From Ciona intestinalis (taxonomy: Eukaryota; Chordata; Ascidiacea; Phlebobranchia; Cionidae), in assembly GCF_000224145.3 (NCBI RefSeq), contig NC_020167.2:1416690-1480689 (forward strand): a stretch of DNA of 64,000 bases, in the 5' to 3' direction. Under the pieces are notes generated by a model. That model was given only the letters and a program-made list of their open reading frames with translations, was not told the DNA's origin and did no database searches. The position numbers and the translations under genes were made by a program. Below are positions 35,901-51,184 of the stretch, in pieces (positions within the stretch are counted from its first letter, which is position 1; each line of letters begins with the position of its first letter).

Positions 35901-37899
35901 GGATGAGAAGAAGAGCAACAACATCAAAGAGAAAGGATGATGGTGAGGAGTAATTCATATTTAAAGCTAAATTAACAAAATATAAATACCAATCATGTCA
36001 AACTCTTCTACATTAGATTACAGACTTCTGGCAAGTTTAAAACAAGTTAAATTCATGTTTTCCTGCAGATTCACTGGACAAGTCAATTTTTAAACGCAGT
36101 GCGACGCTTCCAAACAAACTTCAAGTCATAGAGGCGAGTTACGAGAATATTTCAAGAAATTGTGTCAAAGAAAATGCACTAACATTTTGCTTTTTGTAGG
36201 AAGAAAGTGTGAAAGAATTAAGAGCTTATAATTGGACACAAACTGACCGGTTTATCAAACTGAATATTTCACACAGCGGGGCACACCTTCTTCCAAGCAA
36301 TAAAATTAAAATACAAACAAATGGTACTTTTTAACATACATGCCTAATTACTTAATTTTAATGAAATTTCTAAACAGGAGCAAACCTGAAATTAACTATT
36401 GATACAAGCTCCAATAGCAACAAGCAACAACAACAACAGCGCTACCATACTGCCAACACACAGACTTTACATTCCTAAACTTTGTCATGCCGTTTCGGGA
36501 CTAAGCTACACTGTGCAACCTGATATGTTAACAGTTTTGCTAAGGAAAAAGTCCCTTGAGACATGGGACACAATAGAATGTGTTGTCTAATGTTTCTATT
36601 TTTTTCTACTCTACCAGCACTTTTAAATTTTCAGTACATGTTCCATGTTATGTGTGCATAGGAAAATAACTGTTGAACATTTTGTAACATTCTGTTTATG
36701 TAGCATTATGCCTGGTGCAGTGATGTTTCAATTGTTTTCATAAGTTTCAATTGTGCACCGTATTTGTTCAGTATGTGCCCTGTGGGGACTAGTCAAAAAT
36801 ACAAGAATCAGGAACAGAATTATAGGATCGAAACACTGATTGAAATATTGCTAATCTACTGATGCATTAACTACCTTCACCAAGCAAAGCAAGAGTGGAT
36901 TTCCGCCTGTCACCATGAACCTGTCCGACTGGTAAAGTATTGCCAGCGTCTGCTGACACGCATAGCATTGTAGCTAGTAGCCGTAAAGGGGTTTATGGCA
37001 TTAATAAACACAGCAAACTCAAAGTAAGTTAGAAACACATAAAGCAGGAATAAGGTTATTTTTAAAATGATTTTGTCTATGACTATTTCATCTGTAATAT
37101 AAAGCATGGTGTAGCTAGTTTAAACCAGCTACACCATGCTTTATATTACAGATGAAATAGCTATAGACACTGCTATATGTACAAAATGACCACAGCACCA
37201 CCAACCTCCATCAGCAACAGGTATGACCATTGGCTTAATTTCTTCCTCTTGCTTCTTTGTTTCTTGGGCAACAGCAATTTGTTCAAAAGCATCAAGTCCA
37301 TTGGAGGAACTCGCACCGTTGCTTACATTGTCATCTCCAGACTCACTCTGTTGTTTATTTGAAAAATATTTCTTTGGTTTAAAATTTAGTTGGATTTTTC
37401 TGTTTGGTATTGGTTACACTATGCAGAATGCTAGGGACCAATTACTTAAGCATTGAAAGATAGCTATTTTGTGAAACTTTTAACCAATAAAATGTAACTA
37501 TGATATATAAACTCGGTATTTTAATACTTACCTTTGCACTGATTGACAGGCTGTCTATACCAGATGAAATACCATTCGTAGTTGTTCCCAAAACTTTTGA
37601 AAACTGTGAAATAATAATTTAATTAAACCAACAAACTTTCTTCTTTTCTTAAATTATACATCAAGAAAATAGCAAATAGGTGTCAAGTTTATGTAAAAAA
37701 AAATCAAATATTTATTAATATTAGGGCTTAAAATATAAAACTAAGGATATAAGTTTAGGAAACAAAACAAACCTTTGCTGTGAGTTCAACTGGATTGTAA
37801 CCAAGTAATTGAAGAAATTCTTTCCTTGGTTCAGGTTCAAAATTAACCTGTATAGTAATACGGGTCCAGTTAACTATACAAAATTTACTATGCTTAAAA

Positions 37900-37933
<34 letters not shown>

Positions 37934-40900
37934 TATCTATTTTAGTTATATATTTTAATGTGGTGAAAAAAAATACTTATCAATAAAAATAACGTACAAA
38001 CAGGAATTAACAGCTGCTGCTCACCTTCAAAAAACTCCAAAAATTTTCTTCAAATTCACTTTGTGCTTTCTCTAGTTTTCGGTGACAGTAAGCTGTACAC
38101 TGAGTGTCATCAGTGAGCGCTTTTCGTAAATCTGCCGACCGTTCCAATAATTCCACCTCTGTTACAACCTGCAATTTCAATGTCATATGTGGTAATTGTG
38201 ACATCATAAAACTACCCGAACACAGTCATTTGAGAGAGTATGTCCTTTTCCTAAAGTATTGGAAGGTTCTTATACTGCATACATGAAGTTTGAACATTAT
38301 CAGCAAAACAATAAAATGCCTATTGTATTCAGCACATTAAACGCAATGAAGCAAAACACAGATTTAATATGTTATGACATAACATACATACAAAGTACAA
38401 ACCTGACTTATTTTAACTGTTCTATGGCTTGAAGTTTGATGTTGGTTTTCTGTTGTCTGGTTATTTTCAAATGAAACCAATTTCCCTCCAAACTAAAATA
38501 AACATAATGTTATTTATCAAATATAAAAATCTATTAATTTAATTAAACAAGAGATTGGTATCTAAACTAAAAGGGTAATACTATGAAAAATTTGACCACT
38601 GGTAATCATGTAGTTTCAAAGTACTAAGTCCAGTGCAACGAACATTAGCATATCTGGCAGTTTCACAGACTTTGCTCTTTTCAAAGCATACAAATTACTG
38701 TTAATGAATGTAAACAAAAACAAGAGCTTACTGAAAATGAGGCAGCACATGGTCTTCTCATCCACTTTGGAGGTTTCTTCAGAGGAATTGTTTTCTTTGG
38801 TTGTGTATGTTGCTGTTGAGGAGCATCCCCAGCAAAAGCATCACTACCAAAGGCATCAGCAATCTAATGGAAACAAGTTACTTTAACAAAAAGTTTCACG
38901 TGAAAGAAGTGGCACATGAAATAAACACAGCACTGAGCCACAGACTTCAAGTAACTGATGTAAAAATGGACCTAAGAGCATTTTAGTATAAAGACTAAAG
39001 AGAAAAAGAAAAATTCCACCAAACTGAAAATAAAATAAGCAACCTTGTTTCTTTGAGCTTGATTCTGGTCATTACTTTGGACAGGAGAACCCCCCATAAT
39101 AGAATGAATGGAAATGCAACCGTCAAAAGATCCGGTTGAAAGAATATTAGGGTTGCGTGGACACCACTGTACATCGAAACACCATTGAGCTCCAGTTTCA
39201 AGCTCGCATAATATCTGGTAAAATATATGGTTGTTTTACTTTCTGTCCTGGTATACCCAAAATGAAAACTTTTTAACACAGGGAGAGCATAACAAGAAAA
39301 TATTACGTCATTTAATAATTTGTGCTTGATTAAGTTTAAGTATACAACTTTTTGATTTAAACTCGCAGGGCCCGAAAGCAACAGTTGTTATTTAACAGGT
39401 GTTCTGTTTTATACACCTCGTGTCAGTTTGCGAGTTACTAAGTATATTACTTCGTGGGTGATTATTTATTTATTTTTCATTTTTCGTTATGTGTGGCTGA
39501 TAATTTGGAAAACCGATTAGTGACCATTGGGTTGGAGCAATTGCCGTTAGGTGTCTTGTCCAAGGACACATACACCCACAATGGTAGCAGCGAAGAGCCT
39601 TGAACCCATTGTCTCTCGCTTAGAGGCGCTAACCAACTTTGCTATGACACCGAACATTTTATTAATATACATTCTGGTGTGTTTACTGTGTGGCACTTGA
39701 ATGTTGGGGCAGGTTGCTTATGGTTTGTAAATAAAAAGAAGTTTTACAATGACACATGATAAAACAATTAAATATTTTCATTAATTAATTACTTCTGGTG
39801 GAGAACCATTAGGATTCCAGCAGTATATATGGTTGTCTTTCCCACATGTAAGAAGCAAATCAGAATCTTGTTTGCACCATGATACAGACAGCACACCTTT
39901 GCTGTGCTTCTCCAAAACCTACATAAAATAACAAGGGTGATCAAGCTGAAAACTGTTTAAAACATGCTGTATTAATAATGATAGTAATCAAACTTGAATG
40001 TTTTACTAAACAAAATCTGTTAAACATTTGTCATCTTTTTATGTTTGACAGTTTAAACTCCCAAGATGCACTACACACTGTAATTGGTGTAAAAATTTAA
40101 ACGTTGTTTACAAATTAACCAATGGCTGATGATTTTATTTATTTCTTTACCTTCATTGGTGAGGTTGCAAATCTTAAATCCCACAGTTGAACAACTGGAA
40201 GATGATCGTCTTCAGAAGAAAGAACCAACTGAGTTGCAACATCCGGATGCCAAGAGACATCACTACACTGCATCTGAAATGAAAACAAAAATGTTTTTCT
40301 TTGTTATTTAATTTAAAAAATTGAAAACACACCCTTCCGGAGGGGTCTTGGACTTTAATAATTGGTTCATTTTTCCTCAGATCCCACACGACACAACAAG
40401 GTCCTGATGTAAGCGAACTTGTAGAAGCCAGGATGTGTTGAACCTATGCACCAATAAAGTCATTAGTCTCTTTCTTGCATCAAATTATTTTTTTAAGCAA
40501 TTTAAATTGTTTTAAGCAACAGTCAACAGATAATAGTACAATTTGAAATTCTTAATTATTTAAATTTAAGACAACAGAAGAATTTTATTTCTTTGACATT
40601 GCGTAAAAGAGTCAATTTAGCAATATACTATTTGTGCATTTACAGTGTATTTGTGTACAGTATAGATTACAAACATTCTTATCTTCTTTACAAAAAAACA
40701 GCAGGGGATTTATCGCACTCTATAGTAAAGTTTCTACCTGTTTGTTCCAGGCAAGTGCTCCTACTGCTGATGTGGGTTGCGTTTTTGTTCCAGGGGTCAT
40801 AGGGTTGGATGGATTCTTCAGATCCCAAATATAAATTTCGCTGTCATTTGCACCAGAAGCAAATAAGTTTTTCTGAAACAAATTTTAGTTTTGATCACTC

Positions 40901-41831
40901 ATCAAGGCTAAAGATCCTGAGGTTTAGCCCTTTATGAACGGGCAATGTAAAACAGCAAATTAAAACAGCGTCAAAACAAATGTACATTTTACATTCATCC
41001 TATTTCTTCTTGTAAAAGTTTTTAAATTTGTACGTGAAATAATGTTCAAAAAATGAGATAAACGTATTGTCTGTTACAACTTAAAGAGTTACAACATAGT
41101 ACCAAATCGTTTATTATTTTATTATTTGTGCCATAATAGGAATTGAGTAACAGTTGGATAACTTGGATTGTTGCTCTTAGCAGCAACAGATGCATCGATT
41201 GTTGTTACAATATTTTGTCTCTTGTTACCGACATTCTTTACTGAACGAATGCAAAATTTAAAAAAGTAATGGCGAGTTATAACACAACAGCGACATAAAT
41301 ACCTGAAAATTATTAAAATCAAGTGATCGAACGGGTCCGGTATGTTTCGAGTTGGAAAGTATGCAGTCAACCTCATTTTCCAAAATTTTCTCTGGGTTAT
41401 AAATTTCAATACCACCCTTGTCTGTACCGCACACAATCAATCCACTGGTAGTAGGATTCTCTGCATAACCACTTCCCCACACCACTTTTTGAAATCTAAA
41501 ACAAATCATGTTGCAAGTTTCAACTCGTGTATTAGAACTAGGACAATTGTTCAATAAAATTACCCATTTTTTGCATTACATAAACATTAAAAATACAACT
41601 AAACACACACTTTACCAAGTTCTACCTGTTTTCTGTCTCGATGGAGCCAGCACACTTGATATTGTAGTTGTCATCAGTCATATCCACCGCATACAATTCA
41701 AGTTTTGCATTGGAACTAAATGTGGCATCCAGCTGTTGAGCTGCGGTACCCGCTGCAATGTACACGGGGTGGTTTTCTGCTGGACTCCATGCATAGTTCG
41801 CCCCAACGTTCACTTGTTTAATTTTGACCAT
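26916..41831 (-). CDS. SEC31A: SEC31, COPII outer coat protein
   Basis: The COPII cage subunit that, with SEC13, drives budding of ER-to-Golgi vesicles. There are 27 coding exons with ATG at 41831 and TAA at 26916-26918: 41831-41626, 41495-41303, 40872-40738, 40443-40333, 40273-40151, 39918-39793, 39214-39044, 38863-38732, 38492-38403, 38168-38025, 37847-37773, 37603-37532, 37347-37206, 32111-31933, 31738-31612, 31442-31300, 31075-30899, 30571-30415, 30199-30114, 30018-29925, 29729-29656, 29356-29168, 29033-28953, 28488-28339, 27506-27369, 27288-27217, 27095-26916. Every junction keeps frame; total 1,188 residues (human SEC31A ~1,220). The order is WD40 repeats (exons 1-7; [16 protein letters not shown] at the start), a linker, the ACE1 helical domain ([35 protein letters not shown]), a Pro/Gln/Met-rich region, and the conserved C-terminal helices ([18 protein letters not shown]). 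The 5.1-kb intron between exons 13 and 14 hosts another gene. Most of the gene is CpG-poor. Vertebrates have SEC31A and SEC31B; the symbol denotes the family. Confidence 0.95.
32114..33878. other. SEC31 intron, part before the nested gene
   Basis: Intronic sequence of SEC31 and upstream region of the nested plus-strand gene. The minus frame at 32981-33340 has no splice or homology support. I see no further exon. Confidence 0.5.
33879..36478 (+). CDS. Uncharacterised charged protein nested in a SEC31 intron
   Basis: Nine exons on the strand opposite SEC31: 33879-34106, 34200-34301, 34373-35019, 35109-35450, 35502-35715, 35798-35942, 36069 to about 36122 or 36166, 36200-36323, 36378-36478 (TAA 36476-36478). 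All phases agree except the donor of exon 7, where only weak GTCATA or GTCAAA sites keep frame. The product is about 660-680 residues and I do not recognise it. It starts [20 protein letters not shown], a likely helix. A long Lys/Arg/Glu-rich region with RS/RD-like dipeptides follows (exons 1-3). Later come [25 protein letters not shown] and several ETQT/GTQT repeats (exons 5-6), and a Gln run near the C-terminus. The charge pattern suggests a nuclear or RNA-associated, or cytoskeletal, intrinsically disordered protein; this is inference. Introns are 50-130 nt. Confidence 0.75.
37074..37169. repeat. 96-bp near-perfect palindrome (hairpin)
   Basis: Arms 37074-37116 and 37127-37169 are complementary at 41 of 43 positions; the inner 34 bp are perfect. 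The 10-nt loop contains the self-complementary GTTTAAAC, so 45 of 48 pairs match overall. On the SEC31 strand it begins about 36 nt downstream of the donor of exon 13. It lies about 600 bp past the stop codon of the nested gene. Confidence 0.95.
37902..37934. repeat. (TA)n microsatellite
   Basis: A CA run leads into about 12 TA dinucleotides in a SEC31 intron. Confidence 0.95.
39385..39655 (-). repeat. tRNA-derived SINE in a SEC31 intron
   Basis: On the minus strand it starts with a tRNA-like head (A-box-like GTTGGTTAGCGCC, B-box-like GGGTTCAAGGC), continues through a unique body and ends in a tail with CTCGCAAACTGACACGAGGT. The head does not fold as a functional tRNA. A tail fragment recurs at 5960-6045. 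It may be the composite SINE described in Ciona, which I cannot confirm. Confidence 0.65.
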
Positions 41832-42634
41832 GTTTTTATTTTACTTCATAAATCTACAATAAAATTGATGAAACTTTTAAATTTGCAGACATTATTACAT
41901 TGCATATACACACATGTTGTACTATAGGGTGACTGTAGTGTAGTATTTTACATGACATCATACTATACAGTTGTGTCATATCACGAAAAGCTTTACTGCA
42001 ACCTTAAATATTGGGCAACATAGCGTAACCTTTAATATTGGGCAATGTTAAAAACATAAACTACGGACAATCTAAGCAGTTACTATGTTCAATAACATCA
42101 GTATACGTTTACTGTTTCTAAATTGTAAAATTAGTTAAATATTTTCAGTATTTCGCTTTTGAGATTCGTGTCTTGTTTAACCAGACGTGGCAATAAGACA
42201 GTGTTGACGCCCGGTAAGCAAATATTTTAACCTATCAGAGTTGAATTTGATTAAAGCGCTACTACGTGAAAAAAAACATGTTAACACCACTTAAACATAA
42301 TTTTCGTTTATTACGAATTTATTAATCTTCACAACAATGTACACCAGCATCACCAAGTACCTTAAACCTGGGTTACAAGAAATTTGTCGGAAACACTGAT
42401 ACATTTCATTAAACAGCTGGCAAAACTACAACAATCGTAAACTGTGACGACAAAATAGAAACTGTATATATACAATCATAATTCAAGATTAATAAAAAAT
42501 ACGCAATTGTTTTGTCATACAATAGTTTTAATGTGGTTTTGTGTGTTTTATGATTTAATTGATTCCGATCAGCCTGGTATTGGCTGTTTGGATTTTGATT
42601 GCGATATATTACTGTCATACAGAAGGATTATACA
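41832..42634. other. Divergent promoter region between SEC31 and the tetraspan gene
   Basis: About 800 bp separate two head-to-head start codons. It contains two similar copies of a short unit (AATATTGGGCAA, around 42008 and 42033). No TATA box is placed convincingly for either gene. Confidence 0.45.
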
Positions 42635-44194
42635 ATGACGAACCTCAAGAATATTCCTGTACATCAGAAAGTCGACTTATGGGCTTCCTTTTCAGCTGTA
42701 AGTATATTATCAATTTCTTACTTAAATTCGAAACTGTTCAAGCCGATCCATTCTAAAACATACTTGCAGTGTAGACCTTCGTTGCTGTATGATGCGTAAC
42801 TGACAATATTAAATTATAAATCGAATAGATCTTGCTGCTATGGAACACTCCATTCATGTTCTCTGTGGTGACCAACAACCACTTGCGACTCTTCTTTCCC
42901 AACGAGATGTTGATGCATGGACCTATCCTTATCAACACTTCTGCCGCTGAATCCGACCCATATCGTTTGCAATGCAACCCCCACTTCAAAACGTTTTACC
43001 AAAATGAATCCTATTTTACGTCACAGTTTAAGGGGGAAGTTTTGGAGAAGGTAAGTCGCAGAAGCCTGCATTAGCGTGGGGACGTCGGGTTATTTGTCAA
43101 TGTTGTTGGAATAGCAATTTTATTTTTAGGCCAAATCTGAAGAGTTTTTGGCGCTACCGGACGTACAATCCAGCTTGTTTGAATTAAAAAATGGAACCAA
43201 CCAAAGCAGAATTTTGTTTGCATTTCGGGCGTCTGAAATTTGTGAACTGATTTTACCCAACCTTGAAACTGGAGGATGCATGAGATATGACAAGGTAGGT
43301 TTCATGTGAAGTAGTGCTGTGCGGGTCGATCAACTTTAAAGCTACGTAGTTATTCATCTATAGATCGTGAGTGATTGCTTGGATGGTGACTGTGGAACGG
43401 ACCCAAACTTGTGCTGGTGGTCATCAGCAAATTTTACTTACTTAGCCGTCATGACACATGCCTTTCTCTTTCTACCCGGCTTTGTGTTTGTAAGTTTGTT
43501 TGTCTTCTATCAAAAAATGCAAAGTTATACCTGAACATGTTATCTAAGGTGTTGCTGCTCTTGTATGACCCGCCGATAATTGGACTTGGTTGGATCACCA
43601 AGCCCATTTTGCCAGCTTTTTGCCTCACGGTATCCGGTATGTAAAATTTACAAACAAATATAATCGTGAAAACTCGACTCTTTGTATGAAACGTTATTCA
43701 AAACGTCATTTAAAAATGCGTGGTAAAAAAGCAACACTTTGACCTAACGCAACTGTTTTGACACAGGTTTGGTCGCCCTTATCTCTGCTGTTGTTACAGC
43801 TCTAAACATAAGCAAATACGTTCGGCAACAAATCTTATACGATACCTACCCTGGCTTTGAACCAACATACGGTACGTCGTGGTACTGTGCGATCGTGGAA
43901 GGCATTGGCACATTTGGAGCTGGCGTCTGTTTCATATACGTGGCATTTTGTACCCCTCCTTATCCCAGGTATTTCTGGTTTCACTATTCAATTGCCTATA
44001 GATTGATCAAACCAAACCTTATTACAGAAACGGAAACCGAGTTCGAAAGCGCCGTGAACTTTTTGCCGAAAATTTGGAAAAGCTTGGAAAGACAGAAAAG
44101 ATCGTCTAAGTCGAAAATTCTTTTAGGTTTAGTTTGTTGTTTTACCCCGGCTTTGTTAATACAAATTTGGTTAAAGATTTTGCAAAATACCTGA
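42635..44194 (+). CDS. Unrecognised four-helix membrane protein
   Basis: Six exons join in frame: 42635-42697, 42829-43050, 43130-43294, 43364-43489, 43549-43636, 43767-44194 (TGA), 363 codons. The first exon is short and starts MTNLKNIPVHQKVDLWASFS. Four hydrophobic segments follow: near ILLLWNTPFMFSVV, near AVMTHAFLFLPGFVFVLLLL, near LVALISAVVTALNI, and near GIGTFGAGVCFIYVAF. Between the first two is a ~150-residue, probably lumenal or extracellular, loop with Cys residues (CMRYD, CLDGDCGTDPNLCWW) and several NxS/T sites (INTS, QNES, KNGTNQS, ANFT). The C-terminal tail is basic and may hold a fifth hydrophobic stretch (LLGLVCCFTPALLIQIW). The layout recalls claudin/clarin-type tetraspans but no diagnostic motif is present. 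Confidence 0.75.
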
Positions 44195-44331
44195 TGTTGG
44201 TTATTCTTGGTGAAGATGTGTACTTATAAAACAACAAATTACTTTCCGCCTGAGGGAGCAGTAGAGTAGTGTTTACTGTCATGTAGGATTACTGGCGGAC
44301 TGCTGTACTTTGGGCAGTTTTCTTTTTGCAG

Positions 44332-44337
44332 ATTAAA
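44332..44337 (+). promoter_or_regulatory. Polyadenylation signal ATTAAA
   Basis: Located about 140 nt after the stop codon of the tetraspan gene, in the right orientation. Confidence 0.5.
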
Positions 44338-45116
44338 GTAAAATTGTCATATAAATTTGCTTTGGGACAGCGTGACAAAATATGATTAAATTTCATGTAG
44401 ATATTTGCGGAATTCGACGCCTGTTTTGTTGGTAATTTATCATAATAAGAACATCTACAAAGAGGTTTATTGACGTCATATTATACACCAAATTTGCTTT
44501 TAAAGAATGTCGTTTGTTTGATGATAATTGTTGCGGTCGATTGCACGAGTTTGCGTCCGCCTCTCTCGTCACGTAGGACCACAAGTACAGGTAAATGTAA
44601 TAAGATGAATATGTGTCGCGAACAGGAGGCGAGGCAAACAAGTCCACGCAAGCACGCCAAACCTTATCTGAAACTATACACAGTCACAGTATTGTAATTT
44701 TTTCCAAAACGTGCAGGCATGTTTGCAAATACTGTATCACATGTTTCGTTTGAGTTGACCTATTCAAAGTAGTATATAAAATATACTTATTGATAAAAGT
44801 CTTCTTTATTTTACGTGAAAGTATAACATTAAATTCTGAATCCGGCAATTAAAAAGGCGACTTTCTTAGCGGAAAATCGGTCGCTGTAGTATTAGGAACC
44901 AGTTTTATAAGCAGTCAGCGGACCATGCTGGCAGTCACGTACGCATCGCTTCGCAGCCTTTTATTTATACGACCGTTCATCTGTTTCCCGCTCCGAAGAT
45001 AAACGGCAGTGTCGCTGATCGAATGTTTCGATTTGCGGTATGTATCTTCGCACAGTTGGTGAATATGATTCTTTCTTGTACTATGTAGGAAACGCAAATC
45101 CTCATCGGCATTGATA

Positions 45117-45298
45117 TACAGTAGGGTGGGGGAAGATGGGACACCTTTTCATTCTATTTTTCTGTTTCATTTGGTAGAGAACAAAAAGTAAAAGAATTTT
45201 AAAATCTTATCCTCACGACTCCCCGAGACCGTCGTTAACAGTCAGAATATTAGATATCATGTGCTAAGACTGTCCCATCTTCCCCCACAGCACTATAT
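45117..45298 (+). repeat. MITE, full length
   Basis: Starts TACAGTAGGGTGGGGGAAGA and ends GTCCCATCTTCCCCCACAGC then ACTATA. It is about 180 bp, between the tetraspan gene and HIF1AN. Confidence 0.87.
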
Positions 45299-46438
45299 GA
45301 TTGTATATGGATACCAGTAAGCCAACGGAAGCGCTTACCGTTGATTGGCTGGTTGTATGATTCGCCGCATAACCCATGGTCGCACATTTAAGAACTATAC
45401 TTTTGACTACCGCTTCATAACAATAACTCCATCACACTTTATACCCACAAATGAAGATTAATTTTATAACCAATACCTCACGATTTACCGCGAAAATCTG
45501 TTCGCGATCGAGTGTGTATTGATTTATTAATGCTGTAATTGCTGCGTATCGTGGGTGCGGTGAATACTAGTCTGTTTTTTTTTATAATATCGCACATATA
45601 ATGAAACATTTTACATTACGTTCATAAACAACCTCCGTGTTTGCATTCAAGTTGCTATGTTTTGGTAACCGTTGTTCGGTTTCGGCTGGTTCTTGTACAA
45701 AATGGCGACCACATGCAGTGTTGAGAATGCGGACGACTGGCCATGGTGGTTAACATTGTCACTCCCTTCTTTACACAATTGTGGATAACGTTGTTACAGT
45801 TCAAGTAAAATATGCGCAACCAGGAATTCGCATTACGCACTACGGTATTTTTATTAAAAAAACGCCCATTAACGGACTCACTCGTTCACTGCGTAACAGA
45901 AAGTCACGTGTCGTGGTCCAACGATTGACTCTCCAATACTATACTTTTGCCAACAACTTCGTTTCATGTTACATACTTTGTGGCTAGTAGCTGCGGATTT
46001 ACGCCATTACTCTCTCCGGCTGCGAGTTACACAACAAAGGCACGTGACTGGCGACATAACGCCCTCTGCTTGGATCACGTACGCAGTTGTGACAACGCTA
46101 CGTGCGTTCGTGTGGGCGTAGCCGAGAGTGGAACCCAAAGTTTCAGCGATCGAGATCTCAAAGGTCATAGCGTTCCACAGGAATGAAATTGGTGTAAACA
46201 TAGTGGTTTATTCGACAATTTTAAATTACGATTACGACGAGGCACAAATTCGATAAAGACAAAGAATAACTAATAGTGAAACATAATTGCATACCCCGCA
46301 CAGCGGGTTAAGATCGGTATACGATTCTCGCGGAACAACGGACCCTGTTCATCTGCTTGCCACCAGGCAAACTGTCGATTCAAATTTCAACCTTCGAGCT
46401 TTAAGCAACCAGAAACCTCTTAAAGGCGAACTGTGACG

Positions 46439-48926
<2,488 letters not shown>

Positions 48927-51184
48927 TTTTTCGAGAATCACTTTATATATTAATCTTACAATGTTTTTACTACTGTTCTGTTAAATTGTGTTTACATTAA
49001 ACTGAATAGTCGTAAATATCATTAGAATAACACAGAGTAAGGCGGAAACTTGTTTTACATATCTTAGTTAAAGCTTTTGTGAATTTATATACATATATTG
49101 GATTGACCAAAAGAATTTAGCATACCACAGTAAACCATTGCCAAACATACAACACATTTAAACAAGAAACACAACCCAGGCAAATCTTTTTTCGACATTA
49201 GTTTACAGCAATATCTGAAGTTACATAACATACTTTACAACCTCTTAGTCATGATGACAACCAAACACTGAAGTAAAATTTTCGAAGACAAAGCATATAT
49301 AGTCAACACAGAAATCCTAAAAAATATAAGTCCCCAACTCGATGCTACTCAAACCCAGAGTCGTATAAACACCTTTCTATGGCTCTGCTCAAATCGAAAG
49401 GACATTTAAACAGTCAAACGTATCGTTAAATTGTTCTGTACTAGTTTTGTTGATATATATTACGATATATTGTTTCGGCTTTGTACATTACTTAAGGAGT
49501 TTATATTACGTCTTTAAACATACTCAATATATACTCGATCGACGTGGGACCTAATTTGAAGAAGACCGCCAACAAGATTTTCGTAAAAAATATTAAACCG
49601 AAACTGAACTTGGCTCTCATGCAGCGTGGGCGTGACCTACCACGCAAGTTAGATATATTTTTTAAGCATTTATAATACGAATATAACAAGCTTTCTTAAT
49701 TGCGCCATTTAAAGTCCAAAGTTTCCAAAACGCACAATGAAAAAAGTAAAGTCCACGTTTAAACATAATTGTTAGTTTAGACAATTTCGCTCAGCGAATA
49801 ATATTTTATACCATTTTACGCTTGATTCGATTCACTTTACAGTAAATTTGAATTTAATTTCACTAAACTGAAAATAATTGACGTGTTGCGAAATGCGATG
49901 CACACCCGATTTAAATCTGATAGAGTAGAAAGTTGCTTATAGGAATATTAAAAACTCAGTTTTACAAACCATACGAAACGCAGGAAACTTTAACAATAAT
50001 GCGCGTAATAAAAAAACGCGTAAACGAATAATATATGCATGTATCCAACGCATGCACTTTTATTGCGCATTCATTCTAATTCGTCCGGCTCATGACTTTT
50101 GTCATCAAATCACCGAAGCTGAGATTGTCTTGCTTTTTATAGTAATATCTCGCATAACTCTTTTTTTCTTTCCTATCACCACCATGTTGACCCACAGATA
50201 CGTCACATATTGGCTTGTGGTCACTAAAATAGTTGAAACGTCTAATGAACGACTCGCGCACACCACCTAGCGACGAAACGATTTTATTATTTACAAGTGT
50301 TTGGCAGAGCAGAGTACTGTAACCAAGTTGACTGACAGTAATAGTAGGGTGGAAAAATGTAAAGCATATTTTTATTTATTTTTCCAAATTAATTAGATTG
50401 AACAATAGTATAGTTACGGAATTGTATAACCGCGTCCTTCAAAATAGGTGTTATTTGTTTTAAATACAATCATGAAGTATGGAATTTAGGTGATAATAGT
50501 ATATCATCTTTAAACCCACAGTACTACAATTGCTTCTTATATAAAACGTCGGTGTAAAACAAACGTAAAATATTGTTTCATGTGTTTCTTCAATTTAAAA
50601 TAGGTCAGGTCATTGGATTTAGATTTTACGTGTGAGTGAACACTAAAAACAACTTTTGCGTGTCAGTGAGCTCTCTTGAATAAGAGATGAACTGGCGACG
50701 TTTATTAATATTTTAAGTGGCTGCTACAGCCGAACGAAATGATGTAACCAGTGACTTACGATCTTATTATCACAGGTAGTTAAGGGAAGTGGAGTCAGCG
50801 GTAAATCAATTTCGCTTTGACCTTCTCCATAGGCCGACCCCACTCGGAGGAATGCAATTATACGTATGTAATAATAGGAAACTGATTTGGAAGGATAGCA
50901 ATTTGTTTGTAATGAACAGTTTGTGAGCTGTGCGAGAGCACCCGTACAATAAAACATAACATTTTGCCTATGCGTGGTTAATATAGCGAAGTAAGTGGGG
51001 TGCTCTGCATTTCACGTCAAGAGGTGCTTCACGCAATGACGAATCGATATGCGCGGCATGCGTAGTCGCATTGCAAGCGTAATGCACAGACGCTTTCCTC
51101 CCGTCAGTGAGAAGCAATAAGAGCGGGTACTTGAGGCGAAACTTCTAATAACGCTACTACTCGGCTGATCGTCCACCAGATAGC
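48927..51184. other. Divergent intergenic region, HIF1AN / orexin-type receptor
   Basis: About 2.3 kb between head-to-head genes. It is AT-rich, contains a short sequence at 50341 resembling a MITE end (TAGTAGGGTGG) without a second end, and holds the promoters of both genes, which I cannot pinpoint. No supported exon. Confidence 0.5.

Larger units (their letters stand above)
44195..46438. other. Intergenic region between convergent genes
   Basis: Contains a polyadenylation signal near its start, one MITE and otherwise unique sequence, moderately CpG-rich after 45.3 kb. Open frames are short and unsupported. Confidence 0.5.

Noticed and set aside
39590..39655. tRNA-like head of the SINE as a real tRNA
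   Set aside because: The acceptor and anticodon stems do not pair; only A/B-box-like words are present.
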